From the NCBI GenBank assembly GCA_911728435.2, contig OU452213.1, forward strand, positions 3,265,834 to 3,329,833: a DNA stretch of 64,000 nucleotides. The letters are read 5' to 3'. This DNA is from Apoderus coryli. Lineage: Eukaryota; Arthropoda; Insecta; Coleoptera; Attelabidae. Within the stretch, counting starts at the first letter, position 1; every line of letters begins with the position of its first letter. Positions 9,363-22,304 of the stretch are shown here, in pieces. Under the pieces are notes generated by a model. The model ran no database searches. It worked only from the letters and a program-made list of their open reading frames with translations, and was not told the origin of the DNA. Position numbers and translations under genes: made by a program.

Positions 9363-12282
9363 GTAAATATTTGAACAAATTAGTCCGTAAGGAGATTGCT
9401 GGAATATTATTATATATAATTATTTAAGAATAAGAAATTTAACACACTTAATATCTTCGATGGGATTGCTCTCCAGGATCAAGTCACCAAAGTCTTTGCT
9501 ATATTGAATGAAAGATAAATAAATATAAATAACTCAAGGTCATGCCAAAAAGTGCATATCACAACACTTCTGATATTCGATGATTGGAAAAATCAGTGGC
9601 ACAAGTGAGGGGGACAATAATGATCAGAAGAGCCCTGTAGCGAAACTATAACAACGTTATTCAATCGAGTTATAGTTAGATAAAATCGTTGTAAAATTTC
9701 ACTGCCTATTATATCCCAATCTCTTTTTATGATTTCGTAAACTAACAAATATGGCATGCCATAAAGAGACTACACACACACACAAACAGGCTCCGCCAGT
9801 GCTGTGACTGAGTGCGGAATATAAACGTAGATTTTAATTAATAGTTTGTGCACATTTGCCATTTTGTTATGTCGTAACGTAATGTGCAATTTATCATGAT
9901 TTATTGCAATTTCTATGATACTGTACTAATATAATTGTAATAGCCACTCTCTACTCCTAATACCTGCTTTATTACTCTAGTTTTACTATGGATTTCCGTT
10001 TCATTTTAGAGTATCGATATATTATAGTCTTGTGTTGTTGATTGATTGATGATTTATCAAAAATCTAAATTCTTAATATGTCTCCCCTTGTATTTAATCT
10101 AAAATTGCTGAAATTATGAAAGATGTTATTACTAAAAGCCCAGTATCATCATTCTTAATCTTTTTTAAATGTAAATTTATTTTTTAATTAAAATTAATGA
10201 ATATACATTTTCTTTTCGGGTTTTATGAAAGAGGATAGAAAGAAACAGAGAGAGAAAACGAAAAATTTAATGAACTTAATCTCAGGCGAAATTAGTCGTT
10301 TTAAATAATGACCGCTCGTATTATTTTTTCTTCTTTACTTTGGGTTTAATTTAATTTCCACCAATTCCAGTGGTGTAGCAAAAAAAAACAAGAAGATGAT
10401 GTGTTTAAGACAGCATTTTAAAGGTACAATTTGAAGAATTGCAGTTTTCAGACTAAAAGCAGACCCGTAGTTATTGATGCAGCTTGGCCTCTTTCAAGAT
10501 TCTGTACGTCCATTGTCCAAGTTCAAAAACAAATTAAAATATTTAATTTAACTTTATACAATTTTGAAAACACTTCTTTACTCGATCAAGACTAGAACCA
10601 TTCTCCTCTTAAAGTCTTATTCCTTTCCAGAATTACCTCATAAAAGTTACATAGTAGGTAATACAAAATGAAAATAAACCAATCAGAAAAAAGGCATTTT
10701 ACAATATATACCCAAAAACATTTACAGGGTGAGTACATTACAAAATAAGATACATTTTTATTTGTATGTCGACTTTAATAAAGATTCTTAAGTTTGGATT
10801 TCGCGACTGGACAAAAACCCATAATTTTTTATTCGCCCGTTATATATATTATTTTGATATGGGAAACCGTGACGCTTTCCAAATAGCTTTTTGTATATAA
10901 TAAAAAATGTTCGACATTTAATTTGCATGAAGATCTATCGATGGTTTTGAGTGTTTAGATCACCGGGTATTTCCGACATCTGGTTATCTTTCCCAAGAGT
11001 TGGACCTTACCTACTTGTAGACGTATTTATTGCCTTGGAAGAACTTTTTTTCTAATAGAAGATAAGATAAATAGAAAATATACCCTTACATTTTATGACT
11101 GAGTTTAGAACATTTGTATACAATCTACCTTAATAATATTCCCAAACTAATATAAACCATAAAACTCAGACATAACCACAGGGCCAGACAACAGTAAATT
11201 CCATTGCCCGTCCGTTTTATTACAATACTAGGGTATAATAAATAAATGCTAATATTTTAAAAATTCTTCGTATAACGATTGAGAATATGCGCTGCCTCTG
11301 TTCATCATCTAATTCAGCAATTACAACAAGCAAAAGTCAAGGTTACAACTAATTATAAAGCAATTTGTTTTATACGATCATTTATTTCTTTTCACTTCCA
11401 TGTAGAATTTTTTTAATCATTATTAATAAATTAGTTTGCCCTTTGTTATTTCTTGTTTTATTGATTTCTTATTATTATTTTTTTGTTCTATTTTAATTCG
11501 TATTGGGAAAGTGAGTTCCCAGTTGATTTTTTGTTTTTTCGAGCACATATTTTGTTTTCAATAATATTATTCCTAGATTTTATGAATGGTACAATATATG
11601 TTGGGATTGAATTGAAAAAATATATGTACCTATTTATTTATAATTCAAAGAGAAAATCCTTTTTTAAACAAGTTTTAAATATAACGAAACACATAAATAG
11701 GAAAACAAAATGCTCTGCTGATGAATGTGTTGAGAACAAAACCGAGAAAATAATAAATTGAAGAAAAAAAAACAGCATTACAGAAACGGCTTTTGAAAGA
11801 GGTTGGAATTTTAATTGGATACAATGTAAAGGCAGTGTCGTAGATATTTTGTTTTAGTGTTTTTTAAGTTTTGTTAATAATATAACTGTCAGTGGGTTCA
11901 ACTGTTTGTTGGATCGCTGCCCTGTTAAATTGGATTTCTTGAAATATGCCGGGATTTGCAAAAGAGATCTTAAGATTAAAGACCAAAAATCAAAAATATA
12001 TTACACCAGGAGCATAGATTAACCTCGTTTCTTTCCAAAAATGTAAAATTTATGTATCCAATAGTAGTTATTTAACGAATAAATGTATTAATAAGTATGT
12101 AGTTACATTTAATTCTTTATAAACGTTTTTTTTTTCTTTTCTTTTTTCGACAAGTGAATCCTTATGATTAATGGTCCCCTAATGTTTTTCTGATTATACC
12201 ACTGGTTATGGTTTTATAGTTGTTTGAGGATTATAATTGATTCATTTGTGGAGCAGACGTGTATTATTTACAATATTATCTT
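9363..12282. other. AT-rich non-coding DNA
   Basis: Nothing codes convincingly. A short CA microsatellite lies near 9771-9784, and an ACAGGGTG motif at 10724-10731. The 92-codon open frame at 11483-11761 is very rich in Phe, Tyr, Ile, Lys and Asn, as AT-rich DNA gives by chance. Confidence 0.5.
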
Positions 12283-12590
12283 TTACTCCTAGTTGTCTTG
12301 CTTTGTAATATGCTAAGACAAGTATTTCTTCTTCATCAACTTCCCAACTAAGTCATCTCGAAAAACAGTGATTGAACTTTGACTTAGTTGCAAAGTCAGA
12401 CAGCAGAGCATATATTGGACCTCGGAAGTTAGACAATCTCTCTTTCTGTGTGTTTAAAAATGTTTGCCTTTAAAGAAACCTCAATAAAAGTACAAAAACG
12501 GACTGTACACTCGTTATTATATATTAACAAGAAATCCCTCAAGGGTCACTCGTTATTATATATCAACAACAGCCCCAAGGGCCCTCGGAT
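12283..12590 (-). repeat. Dispersed repeat, inverted relative to 15223-15545
   Basis: Read on the minus strand this matches 15223-15545 over roughly 250 bp, with scattered differences. Matching parts include the segment with AAGTCATCTCGAAAAACAG, and the block CACTCGTTATTATATATTAA next to AAGAAATCCCTCAAGG. The two copies face each other across about 2.7 kb. The end nearer 12590 carries the hairpin module seen at several other sites. Confidence 0.7.
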
Positions 12591-12734
12591 TTGTAATAAT
12601 AATAATAATTGTTGACACTGTTGAACAACTAAGTGATGAATGAAACGAAGGTTATCTATCTAAACCTACACATACTACACTATTGTGATAAGTAGAACAA
12701 AATCGTGTTGAGAACTATAAACATGCACAGCAAC

Positions 12735-12960
12735 ATGCGATCCCACAACACCTGTTTCAGATACGTTGACGACGTTGACATGCATTGCCGCCACGGGAAA
12801 TCCCATCAACATCATCTCATCATTTCGTGTATTCGAGTATACAATGCATAGGAGTAGGTGGCATAGGACAGCGGTCGCGTGCCGCCACTAAAGCGGAGGC
12901 GGGCTGACGCGTCTCGGTTTTTCTCTCTATATATCCGTCTACACTACTACAATAAGGATG
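12735..12960. promoter_or_regulatory. GC- and CpG-rich island, candidate promoter
   Basis: This stretch stands out from its surroundings by its density of CG dinucleotides (GACGACGTTGACATG, GCGGTCGCGTGCCGCC, GGGCTGACGCGTCTCGG). It is followed by a TATATAT-like motif near 12931-12938. No long open frame follows, only 40 codons from the ATG at 12958. It may mark a transcription start for the downstream TOX gene. That is inference from composition only. Confidence 0.3.
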
Positions 12961-13226
12961 TCTCACAATTCACATATTATTTCTCGTCTATACACACACG
13001 GTCAACGTTTACTTTGTGTTCTGTTAGATGATATTATCATCTCTGTGTTGTGGCTTAGAATTTGGTATGTGTATTTGTAAAGAGGTTTAATTTATTTGGT
13101 AATAAATACATTTGTTCCAATTTAAAAAGAACAGATTTACAAAATCCCTTTACAGGACAATTCCTAGATACAAAAACTTTATTACATTCATATTTCTAGA
13201 TTTAATTTAAGAAAAAAAAAAGAACA

Positions 13227-13664
13227 TCAAAATTCCAAAACCGCATGAACACGTTCTAATTTACTAACACTATCAAAAAATATATCAAAACAGTGACTTA
13301 ATTCATTAAATTTAACAGTCATTACATAGAGTGGGGATCTCAAGAGAATATTAGTCCTAGCACGCTCACATCTAAACAAACAAACGTATCTAGTGGAAAT
13401 TCTGGGAATATTAAAGTTTAGCTTTGAGAGCATATAAGAACAATCCACCTTGTTATGGAGAATATTATACAAAAACACTAAAGATGACAAAACACGACGA
13501 AGCATTGAAAATGGAGCTAAACGAAGTCCCTGATCGTATCCTCGAGTTGGATAAGCGCCATCCTGCTTCCAGACCAAATATTTCAAAAATCTGATGCCTT
13601 TATTTGCCCAATAGTAGAAAACAGGACAAATACAATATAAATTTACGGATAAATAATAATTCAA
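13227..13664 (-). mobile_element. LINE reverse-transcriptase C-terminal remnant
   Basis: The minus-strand open frame reads YPTRGYDQGLRLAPFS, RRVLSSLVFLYNILHNKVDC, LNFNIPRISTRYVC, FRCERARTNILLRSP and FNELSHCFDIFFDS. This is the usual C-terminal region of jockey/CR1-like LINE proteins. The palm domain with YADD is absent. It is a fragment, not a gene. Confidence 0.7.
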
Positions 13665-13952
13665 TTACATTAATACAAATGAATAAACAATATACATTCA
13701 CAAATAAATAATAATTCAATCACATTAATACAAATGAATAAACAACTACAAAAATTACAAAAGAAAAAACATAAAGCTACACAAATAAATAATAATTCAA
13801 CTACATTAACTTAAATGAATCAACAATATACATTCACAATGAAATAATAATTCAACTACATTAACTTAAATGAATAAACAATATACATTCACAATTAAAT
13901 AATAATTCAATCACATTAATACAAATAAATAAACAACTACAAAAGAAAAAAC
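13645..13952 (+). repeat. Degenerate tandem repeat, about 60-bp unit, five copies
   Basis: The motif AAATAATAATTCAA, then ACATTAA, then AAATGAATAAACAA followed by TATACATTCACA or CTACAAAA recurs five times with small changes. It adjoins the LINE remnant on its 5' side. Confidence 0.7.
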
Positions 13953-14036
13953 ATATGATATAATGATTGAAATATAAATAATAACACTCTAAATATTATA
14001 GCAAGAGAGTTGTTAAAATAAACAATTGCAGGTGTT
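13953..14036 (+). repeat. Dispersed repeat, matches 22228-22304
   Basis: The segment with CATATGATATAAT, AATAACAC, CTAAATATTATAGCAAGAG and TTGCAGGTG recurs near 22228-22304 with a few changes. The identity of the element is unknown. Confidence 0.6.
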
Positions 14037-14120
14037 CGAATGTGTTTGATTGATGAACCCACGTTTCGTCTCTAGTAACAATCCGGGCTGCTACAAGCAC
14101 ATAACGCTGGAATGAAAAAA
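14037..14120 (-). mobile_element. Possible mariner transposase scrap
   Basis: The minus strand reads ARIVTRDETWVHQSNTFEH, close to the first catalytic block of mariners (VTGDETWVHH). Nothing else of the transposase is readable on either side, so it is a very short remnant if real. Confidence 0.35.
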
Positions 14121-15222
14121 GGTCCCTCGTAACTAAAATTGTAACAAAACCCAAGTGTTTATTAAAACGAATTATGACAAATAATGCGATATAAATTCGA
14201 CTATATGGTTTCACGATCAGATAATATAATAATAAAGTGATTTTGTGGTTAGTTAGGTGAGGTGTGCAAAGGTATAGTGTTGATTGTCCGGACCACCCGC
14301 ACTAAAACCGCAGATGGACAATACATGCATATACATTATTATTATACTGTCGGCAGCCATGTGCCATGGTTTATTACGCTCTATTGAACAGAATATTGCC
14401 ATTATTATTATTATAAAATAAACTTCATTTCATAGAAGATGTAATAACGCGATGGACACGCTATATATAAGTGTATAAACATTTTGACGCACTGTAAACG
14501 ATTTTAGTGTCTACATTTTATACTAATTATTGATTTATTAAGAAATGTGTACTACACCCCTGAATTCACTTATATACATTAACAGTTACACGAAGTCCAT
14601 TAGCAAAATACAAAATTAAAACTCCTACGTGATATGAATATTAAAAATACATTTAATGTTCACTTAATATACCTACTACTATACAACCAATAAAATTTAA
14701 ACAAGGGGCATTGGAAAAGAAACCCAGAAACTGTCATTTTAATCGAAAAAAAAATAAAAAAATTAATTACGGTACGATATTATTATACGTTTAAAATGAA
14801 TATGCATCAAATTAAAATTTTATTTTTGTTCTAAATGTGCAATTAATGATATAGTCAACTTTTATAATATAGAAAATGTATTTTTTATATGCATTTTCTC
14901 TGGATATGGATATTAGCCATAAAATGTTATTTTATGAGCACGTAAACTTTTAGTGGCATAATAAAAATTACATATACATACAAATATCTGTTTGAATACA
15001 TATATTTATATGAAATAGATAAAGGTATCTTTACTATGCATTTAATTTGTTTATTTTTTCGCATAATATACGATACAGTGGTGTGGTCGAATAAGTGACC
15101 AATGCTAAGTGTGCCAATAATTAAAATATGCATAAAGGGGTACAAAATGCAAAAATGTAATACAATACAATAAGACACAACCTTGGAAAATTATCTTAGA
15201 TAAATTACCTGAAAACAACAGG

Positions 15223-15545
15223 GAAATCTCGTAAGGGATTTCTTGTTAGTATATAATAACGAGTGTCCTTGAGGGATTTCTTGTTAATATATAATAACGA
15301 GTGACAGTCCGTTTTTGTACTTTTATTGAGGCAAACATTTTTAAAATAGTTTCCAAATCGTCAATTTTTTTCATGAAAGTAATGTCACAGAAAGAAAGAT
15401 TGTCTAACTTACGAGCTCCAATATATGCTCTGCTGTCAGACTTTGCAACTAAGTCAAAGTTCAATCACTGTTTTTCGAGATGACTTAGTTGGGAAGTTGA
15501 TGAAGAAGAAATAGTTGTCTTAGCATGTTACAATGCAAGATAATT
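15223..15545 (+). repeat. Dispersed repeat, inverted copy of 12283-12590
   Basis: It begins with two hairpin modules back to back (GGGAAATCTCGTAAGGGATT and GAGGGATTTCTTGTTAATAT), each followed by ATAATAACGAGTG. It then runs through the longer shared block ending in GTTGATGAAGAAGAAATA. The partner copy lies 2.7 kb upstream in the opposite orientation. Confidence 0.7.
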
Positions 15546-18284
15546 GTAAAGTAATAAATTGTATAAGCAATCCTGATCCAATCTGATAGGTATTCTATAT
15601 CTACAAGTAAATAAGAAGTGTGTGTAATTTATTATAAGCAACAAATTATCCTGTCCTGTTTGGACAGGTGTATTTTCAACTTGTTACATTTGGCTATTCC
15701 ATTAATATTATTGACATTGGAATATTATTTTTAGATTTATACATAATTTAATGTTGTTTATTAAATTAAAATGAGTCATTTTGATTTATTTACCTGTTTA
15801 TTCATTTATACGCCAAACGATTCATATAATGGATTTTCAGATAATTTATCTTTATTTTTCTATTTAATGATTTTTCACTTAATTGCCTGAGCATCAAACA
15901 TAATGTGTGCTAGCGATTATCAATTAAATAAAAACAAATGTATTCTCCAGACTCACAATATTTTTTCGTAAAACCTTCAGTAGTAAACTAGTTGAACTAA
16001 ATAGGACTCAGGTTGGAAGCCAGACCAGTTAGAAATGAGTGTGAGCTATTCAGCAAATATTTTTATTGCTTTAAAGCCAGACCAATTGTTCTTTAACAAT
16101 ATTTTTATTTCACTTTGCTTGTATATTTAAAACGTATAGTCGTAAGTCAGTAGATTTCAGATGGTTATCGATACAAAAATAACAAGAATTTCGTTTCTCG
16201 ATGCCATTCTTATTCCATTTAAGGTAACAGCTGAAGGACCTCCATATATTTATTCTTCGTTTTTGTTTTATTTCGTTTTGTTTTCGATGGACCTTTTTGT
16301 TCTACTATCGGAAAGTATTATATTCATTTGTGAAACAGAAAACCAGTTGTATTTTACTTTACAGGATGGCATAAATAAGTCTGGCGTTATCCTTTCTTGT
16401 TTATCCTAAAACATGTACATTCTGAGTTCTCCTAGTTATAGGCAAAATAGGAATATCGACCGAGCTAGCTAACTGTCTATGTGATGTTTTTGACAGAAAA
16501 TAAAATTATACCAGCAACTTTGGTCTGTACTATATGTAGATATTAACATAACACGCACTTTTGCAATGGTATAACATGTACATCTGTGTATTTATGTTTG
16601 CCATAAACCATTAAAATATGATAAATATCAATAACATCAGTTTGGATCGTTTTATAAATAAAATCTTTGGAGTTAATTATGGATTGAGGGAATTTCTGTC
16701 TCTGCGCCAAATGGCATTAGTGGTTTGACAAGCCAGAAACGTGTAATTAAAATTTAATTACAGGAGCAATACATATATACAGTGACAACTAAAAGTTGCG
16801 TAATTTTTTTTTTTTGGTGTAGATTAGTTTTATTAAAATACAGTTTTAAAACGATAGTGTTGTCGTTTTTGTTGGGTTTTTTAAAATATAATATTGTGCC
16901 TGATTGGAATGGTGGAACTGAGAGGGTTTTTATAGTGAACACACTGTATTTTCGTTTCGATTATTCTGCATAATAATGTGTTGTACTACATTTAAATGAC
17001 ATTTAACTATGAATTATTTATATGTGGATCCATTTGGTTTATACAATATATTATTATAATACGTTCTCCATTGTATATAGCCTTACCAGTTCAGTCTCAG
17101 AGGGTAAAAAGCAGAGAGTTAACCTTGAAACCTTGAGACTTATATTATATCGAAAAAAATTGTTTTTAAAGTTTCTTCTCAACAATTCATATCATTCATT
17201 TTGCTCTTTTCTTTTCTTGTGTTTGAATTGAGCTTTAGATCTGTTCCCACAATTACAGCAAAATTTGATCACGCCGCCTCTGGCAGTAGGAGTAAATTCA
17301 TATTACACTAAAAACCAGTTCTTCCACTAACGTCGTTGTTGATTTTGTTCTTTATTACTTTTCCAGATGCTCATACGCCGATTTCATACTCAGTATACCT
17401 ACTAATAATATTTTCTGTTTTATTTTTCACCAATAAATAATTACACGGTTTTCATTTTTCATCATCCATCATCTTGATAACACTGATTTGTTTGGTCGCA
17501 TATACTTATTATTATTATTATTATTACTCTGCGATATACTTAGATAAAACAGACAACAGTCAGAGTTGCAATAAACTTTTATTTTTGGTTTACTATCGGC
17601 TTTATGTTGGCTATTATAATAGAGAAGTATATTATGGCGAAATAGAAATTACAGATCACGTATTTGTAATTTTATTTATTAAAATTGATTGAATTCTTGC
17701 GTAGTCCGTAGGATAATATGAAAATAACAATTTTTTTTTATTTTCAACAAAAAGCGTCCATTAGGAACACCCTATCGTACATTGACATTAACTGGTTTTA
17801 CAAATTTTAATTACACAATATTTCTAGGAAATTTTCCGCAGATATAATTATTATATGTTGTAACTGATGAAAGGAACAGAAACAGAGGGAAAAAAAATAA
17901 GGAGAGATTTTTTTATTCATAGCACGTAGCCAAGATATATTTTCACTTCATAAAATACGTATAGAGAGGAATACTATCGAAGCCAGACAATGAATTTTAA
18001 TGATGGAGTTAACATTGCTAAAATAGTGGAATAAAACTTCGCAGTCGTGGAGATCAGGAATATTTTTAGAATTTTATCTGAATGTTATTGCAAACTACGA
18101 GGAGTTTTACTAAATTAAAGTGCGATCTACTTCTATAAATTTTGATAAAACAGTAAAAAAAAAACGAACTAAACGCATGGCATGTCAGAGTGGGTTAAAG
18201 TGCAGCAATAAACAATTATTATTTATGGTTCGCACAGATAAATTAAGATTTTAAATTGAAAAATCGCGTGAATAAGAGCCTATC
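15546..18284. other. AT-rich non-coding DNA
   Basis: No gene is supported. Short open frames (16161-16409, 17022-17231, 17474-17692) are AT-driven. A TTA microsatellite lies at about 17503-17528. Confidence 0.5.
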
Positions 18285-18412
18285 ATATTATATATTAACA
18301 AGAAATCCCTCAAGGTATCACTCGTTATTATAATTAACAAGAAATCCCTCACGGGATTTTCCAGTTGTTTTGTAGTAGTCTTAAGTCATTGAGGGTTATA
18401 CTTTGAAATAAA
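18285..18412 (-). repeat. Hairpin-module repeat (two hairpins)
   Basis: The minus strand contains AACCCTCAATGACTTAAGAC, then a CAAAACAACTGG-like segment, two AAATCCC/GGGATTT-type hairpins, and the near-palindromic CTTGTTAATATATAATA segment. It is the same module as at 12505, 15223, 21555, 26568 and 31946. Confidence 0.65.
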
Positions 18413-20201
18413 TTCCACTCTCCACCAGAAGTTTCAAGTTATCCTACCGCACTGGTATGGGTTGGATCTACATCCAACTCGCTCTCTGTCTTTACATTAC
18501 AGGTCAACGGTCATAAAATTATTATTTTCCCATAATAATATCTTACCTGTTCATACATAACAATTATGAGATATTACAAACATAGTGTATAATGTACAAG
18601 AAATGTTATTAACATTTTTATTCTTCATACCAACCAGTATATACCAGTTCTTCTTCATCTTCTTGTTCTTATTTTTCTTTTTTTTTTTTCATGTTTTTCT
18701 ATAGTGGTTGTATGGTCATCATATTTCTTCATCAGTTTTATTTTTGCTTTTTTATGGATTCTTTATTTGAGGTCAATTTTCTCTAGCGTCTATTCTTAAA
18801 GGGACGGATAGAGCACATGCAGGCAAATAAGGACTGTCACTGTATAACGTTTACAATAAAATTTAATCTCGAAATAGTAAATCATTCAGGCCCTAATTAA
18901 AATAAAAAATAGTACAGATTAAGAAAAGCTGTGACTTTTATTGTTTTCCAATTAGAAATGGTAATAATCCGTGGTATATACGTTAAAACCGGCCATTAAG
19001 TGAAAAATTTACGACTCCTTACCAGCAGTAGACGTACCAACTACAACATTATACCTTATTTATATGTGGGTAACTTTCTAACTTGTAAATGATATTTTAT
19101 TATGATTATAATTTATGATTATTGCAGTTGCGTTTGTTGTTTTTATCACCTTCAGGTCGTTAGCGAGTTTACTCTAAAGTAGATGTTTGCTAGTGTCTTG
19201 AATTTTACTAGATATTAAAAGACAAACAACTCTTTGGAAAGATTTGTGGTTTTTATCAGAGTGACATTAAGGCCTTACTAACTTGCTTTTCTGTCTGAAG
19301 TTACAATTCACCATCAAGTTCTAGAGATGATGTCCAAGCTCTCTGATATATTCTCCTCTTCATTATCAATCAATAAGAGTCTCAAACGAGTTTTCTGGCT
19401 CAAACTTCTTTCTAAAGGAGCTGACAGTGTAAAAAGGAGCTTACAGTGTTAAAAGTTCCTACAAAATGGAGAGTTATTTCTTGTATATTTAAACTTGCCT
19501 CGATTCCGTCTCCACCACTGAAACTAACCGGCAAGAAGTAGAGAGAACAGGTATAGGTGGTATGTCGAGGTCAAAGGTGGCGTACTACAATGTGCTGCCT
19601 CCGGCGAAGGGTCGAAGACCCTGAAATTCAATGTTTGTATGCCAAAAAAAAAAGTATACAAAGTAAAGAGAATATTAAAGTAGTAACTTGAGTAGAAATC
19701 AGGCCTGGAATTAGATTATAAACTAGTGTGATACTTTAGTTTGTCATTGTTGACTGTTTGGTTTGAGTTTCCATCTTGCAGTTTTATGAAATGGATAGCC
19801 TTAATACGTGCCTGAAGGTAAATTCGACGTAACGAAAAAGAAAATACTTTTCTTGAAATTACATTCAACCCAAACACACTTTTTTAAAGTAGTAGTTACA
19901 ACCTGAAAAGCTTATGAACAATAATGCTGGTTGTAAATGCATATAAACACGCACTATACATAAAAAACAAAACAAAAGTTTTGCATTGTTGTTTATTCAT
20001 TTATTTTGTTTTACCTTTACAACGTGTGTATAGTTTGTTGTTCGTTTTGTAAAAAAAATTAAACAACTACTAAAATTTTAAGCTATAAAAAGTTAAAAAG
20101 ACAGCCCTCGTGTTATACTAGTAGATAGGTTGGTCATCATATACAACTCAATTGAAATTTGCTTGAATAACGTCCTAATTGATTTACTTTCTTTTTTGCA
20201 G
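18413..20201. other. Non-coding DNA, nothing recognised
   Basis: The region is mostly AT-rich. A stretch of more balanced composition at about 19500-19620 (GGTGGTATGTCGAGGTCAAA, GCTGCCTCCGGCGAAGG) has no open frame or splice context that I can support. Confidence 0.4.
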
Positions 20202-20269
20202 GTAAACAAGACTCTCAAGATCGTGCATTGACTCTCTAACTGCCCTCCCATCATCTTACTAATGTCTGG
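20202..20269 (+). other. Candidate untranslated exon (68 bp)
   Basis: A good acceptor (CTTTCTTTTTTGCAG) precedes it and a good donor (G then GTAGGT) follows. In-frame stops make it unlikely to be internal coding sequence. It ends with ATGTCTG; joined to the exon at 33491 this ATG reads four codons and stops. If used, it is therefore most likely a 5' UTR exon of the TOX gene carrying a short upstream frame. Confidence 0.3.
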
Positions 20270-20446
20270 TAGGTTATTTACCCTATCTTATTTCATATTT
20301 TATACCTTACTGTAAATATCTACCTGAAAATCTCGTTGTGTTAAATTTTTCTCCCCCTTGTATACAAGCATTCATACCTGACATGTATTACATTGATGTC
20401 AAATTTATTTAAAATGATAATACTAACAACAGAAACTTCTATTTCG

Positions 20447-20575
20447 CTATAGGCTTTGCTTTGTCCGGTTTTACCGAAGTTACGATAAATGGAATTATTG
20501 ACACACGTGGTATATTCAATCCATTGTTTTTCCTGAGCTCTTCCATAATGATCTCTGCTGGCCTAGTCAGGAACT
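20447..20575 (-). mobile_element. Coding-like fragment, unidentified
   Basis: The minus strand is open for about 43 codons and reads like protein (KFLTRPAEIIMEELRKN, LNIPRVSIIPFIVTSVKP), with none of the Phe/Tyr/Asn bias of its surroundings. I do not recognise the family. It may be a mobile-element scrap. Confidence 0.25.
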
Positions 20576-21554
20576 TCCCCGACGCAACGTTATTTTTGTG
20601 ATAACCTTTCGATTGAACCTAACCTTCTTTTTTACTGTGGTTACTGGTTTAGGGGTTTAGGTGATGATGGAAGTTGTGTTTCGTCTCGAGGAGATAATGA
20701 TCAAAAACATTTTGAGTGGGGCTATTTTTTGATATTGTATTAAATCATTTTAATTTTCATATATCACCGTCGTATTACACATTAAAAATAGTGCTTGCAA
20801 ATTATGTTTGTCGATTTGGCAACGCGAAATATATTTCTTTTTCTAGACTGCGAATAATATGCACAGACGTTATTTCATTTGGGGTTTGAGTAGTTTCGTC
20901 CATTGTGGTTAGGAACGAATAACCATCTGTTTTATGTTTTTATAATGACGTGTAGAAACAATAAAGGTGCGGTGTGTTAAGTCGGCATTTATTTAAGTAC
21001 TTTTAAGAAATTGTATTTTGGTTTTACATGGTATTATCGATGAAATACCCCAATAAAATTATAACAGAGTGAAGTGGTCTATCATTTAGAGACATGTAAA
21101 GGTATGTGCGACATTTTTATTAAAACTAGAAACTATTTTGTGGACAAAAACTCGCATCAAGCAAATCAAAATGAAATCTTCTCTATAATGCATGATGAAC
21201 TAGTTTTTTATGTAGAAAAGGTGGACGAGAGAAAATATAGAAACTTAATATTAAAAATCAAAATAATAAGGCTAAAAATATTACTTAAATAAGATGGAAT
21301 GACGAATAATGTTAATAGGTATATATGCAATTTAAAATAAAATTAAAGAATTTGCTTTGAGCGTTGTTAATGTTAGTTTTAAAGATTTTATTATTATTTA
21401 TTATAAAAAGGTAAATATTTGTGTATTTGGGGTAGATAAGAGTTAGTACCATACCAGCGCGGGTGTAAACAATTTATTTATGGTTCTCACAGATAAATAA
21501 AGATTTTAAATAAATAAAGTGGATACTTTAAGTCAACAGTACAGTTTTATTAAT

Positions 21555-21645
21555 AATTACAAGAAATCCCTTGCGTGATTTCACAGTTTTTTTGTAGTAG
21601 TCTTATCTATGACAAAAGTCATTGAGGGTTATACTTTGAAATAAA
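21555..21645 (-). repeat. Hairpin-module repeat
   Basis: Minus-strand copy of the module: AACCCTCAATGACTTTTGTC (its ATGAC/GTCAT arms intact), then ATAGATAAGACTACTAC, then a degenerate AAATC/GATTT hairpin. Confidence 0.65.
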
Positions 21646-22227
21646 AAATACATGGAAAAAAAATTGAGCCACCCTGTATAAAACATGTCATTCTAACAAA
21701 ATGCAAAAGTTTTTCTATTTATAAGGTTCTGCCGTGGCTAAGAGTCTTAAAAAATAAATAGAAACATAAAAGGTTCACTCTGTATATATATTTAATTATC
21801 ATATATCTACGATATAATAAATTGAATTTCCCTTTAATCTTTCATCAACTAGTATTTAAAAATATATTTTCTTCTTCTAGACGACTTTGGAAATTCACAG
21901 TAAACCTACAATTTGTGAGGCAGATGATATTTTTATAAATACCATGTTTACGTTCTCGGTTATAACATATGGTATCTGATGTAAACAGCCATATATTTTT
22001 ATAGATTTTATGTGTTTATCAAAAAAAAAATATATTTTTTAATAATAATATACGAGGAGGAATATCATAAGGTAGTGTAAGGATAATTACAGTAAATTAA
22101 AATAAGCTTTTTCTATATTCGACTAAAAGATCACTTTCGGCATCCTTTTTTAAATCTCAGTCGTTAACGTGTTAACATAAACAACTCTACAGAAAGTGCA
22201 GTGCCCTCTCTGTTTTGGAATCATGTG

Positions 22228-22304
22228 TCATATGATATAATAATTAAAATATAAGTAATAACACACTAAATATTATAGCAAGAGTATTAACATTTGCAGG
22301 TGGT
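22228..22304 (+). repeat. Dispersed repeat, partner of 13953-14036
   Basis: Shares ATGATATAAT, AAAATATAAGTAATAACAC, CTAAATATTATAGCAAGAG and TTGCAGGTG with the earlier copy. Confidence 0.6.

Noticed and set aside
16161..17692. Short frames rich in Phe, Tyr and Ile as membrane proteins
   Set aside because: This residue bias is what stop-poor AT-rich DNA produces by chance. There is no conserved motif or gene context.
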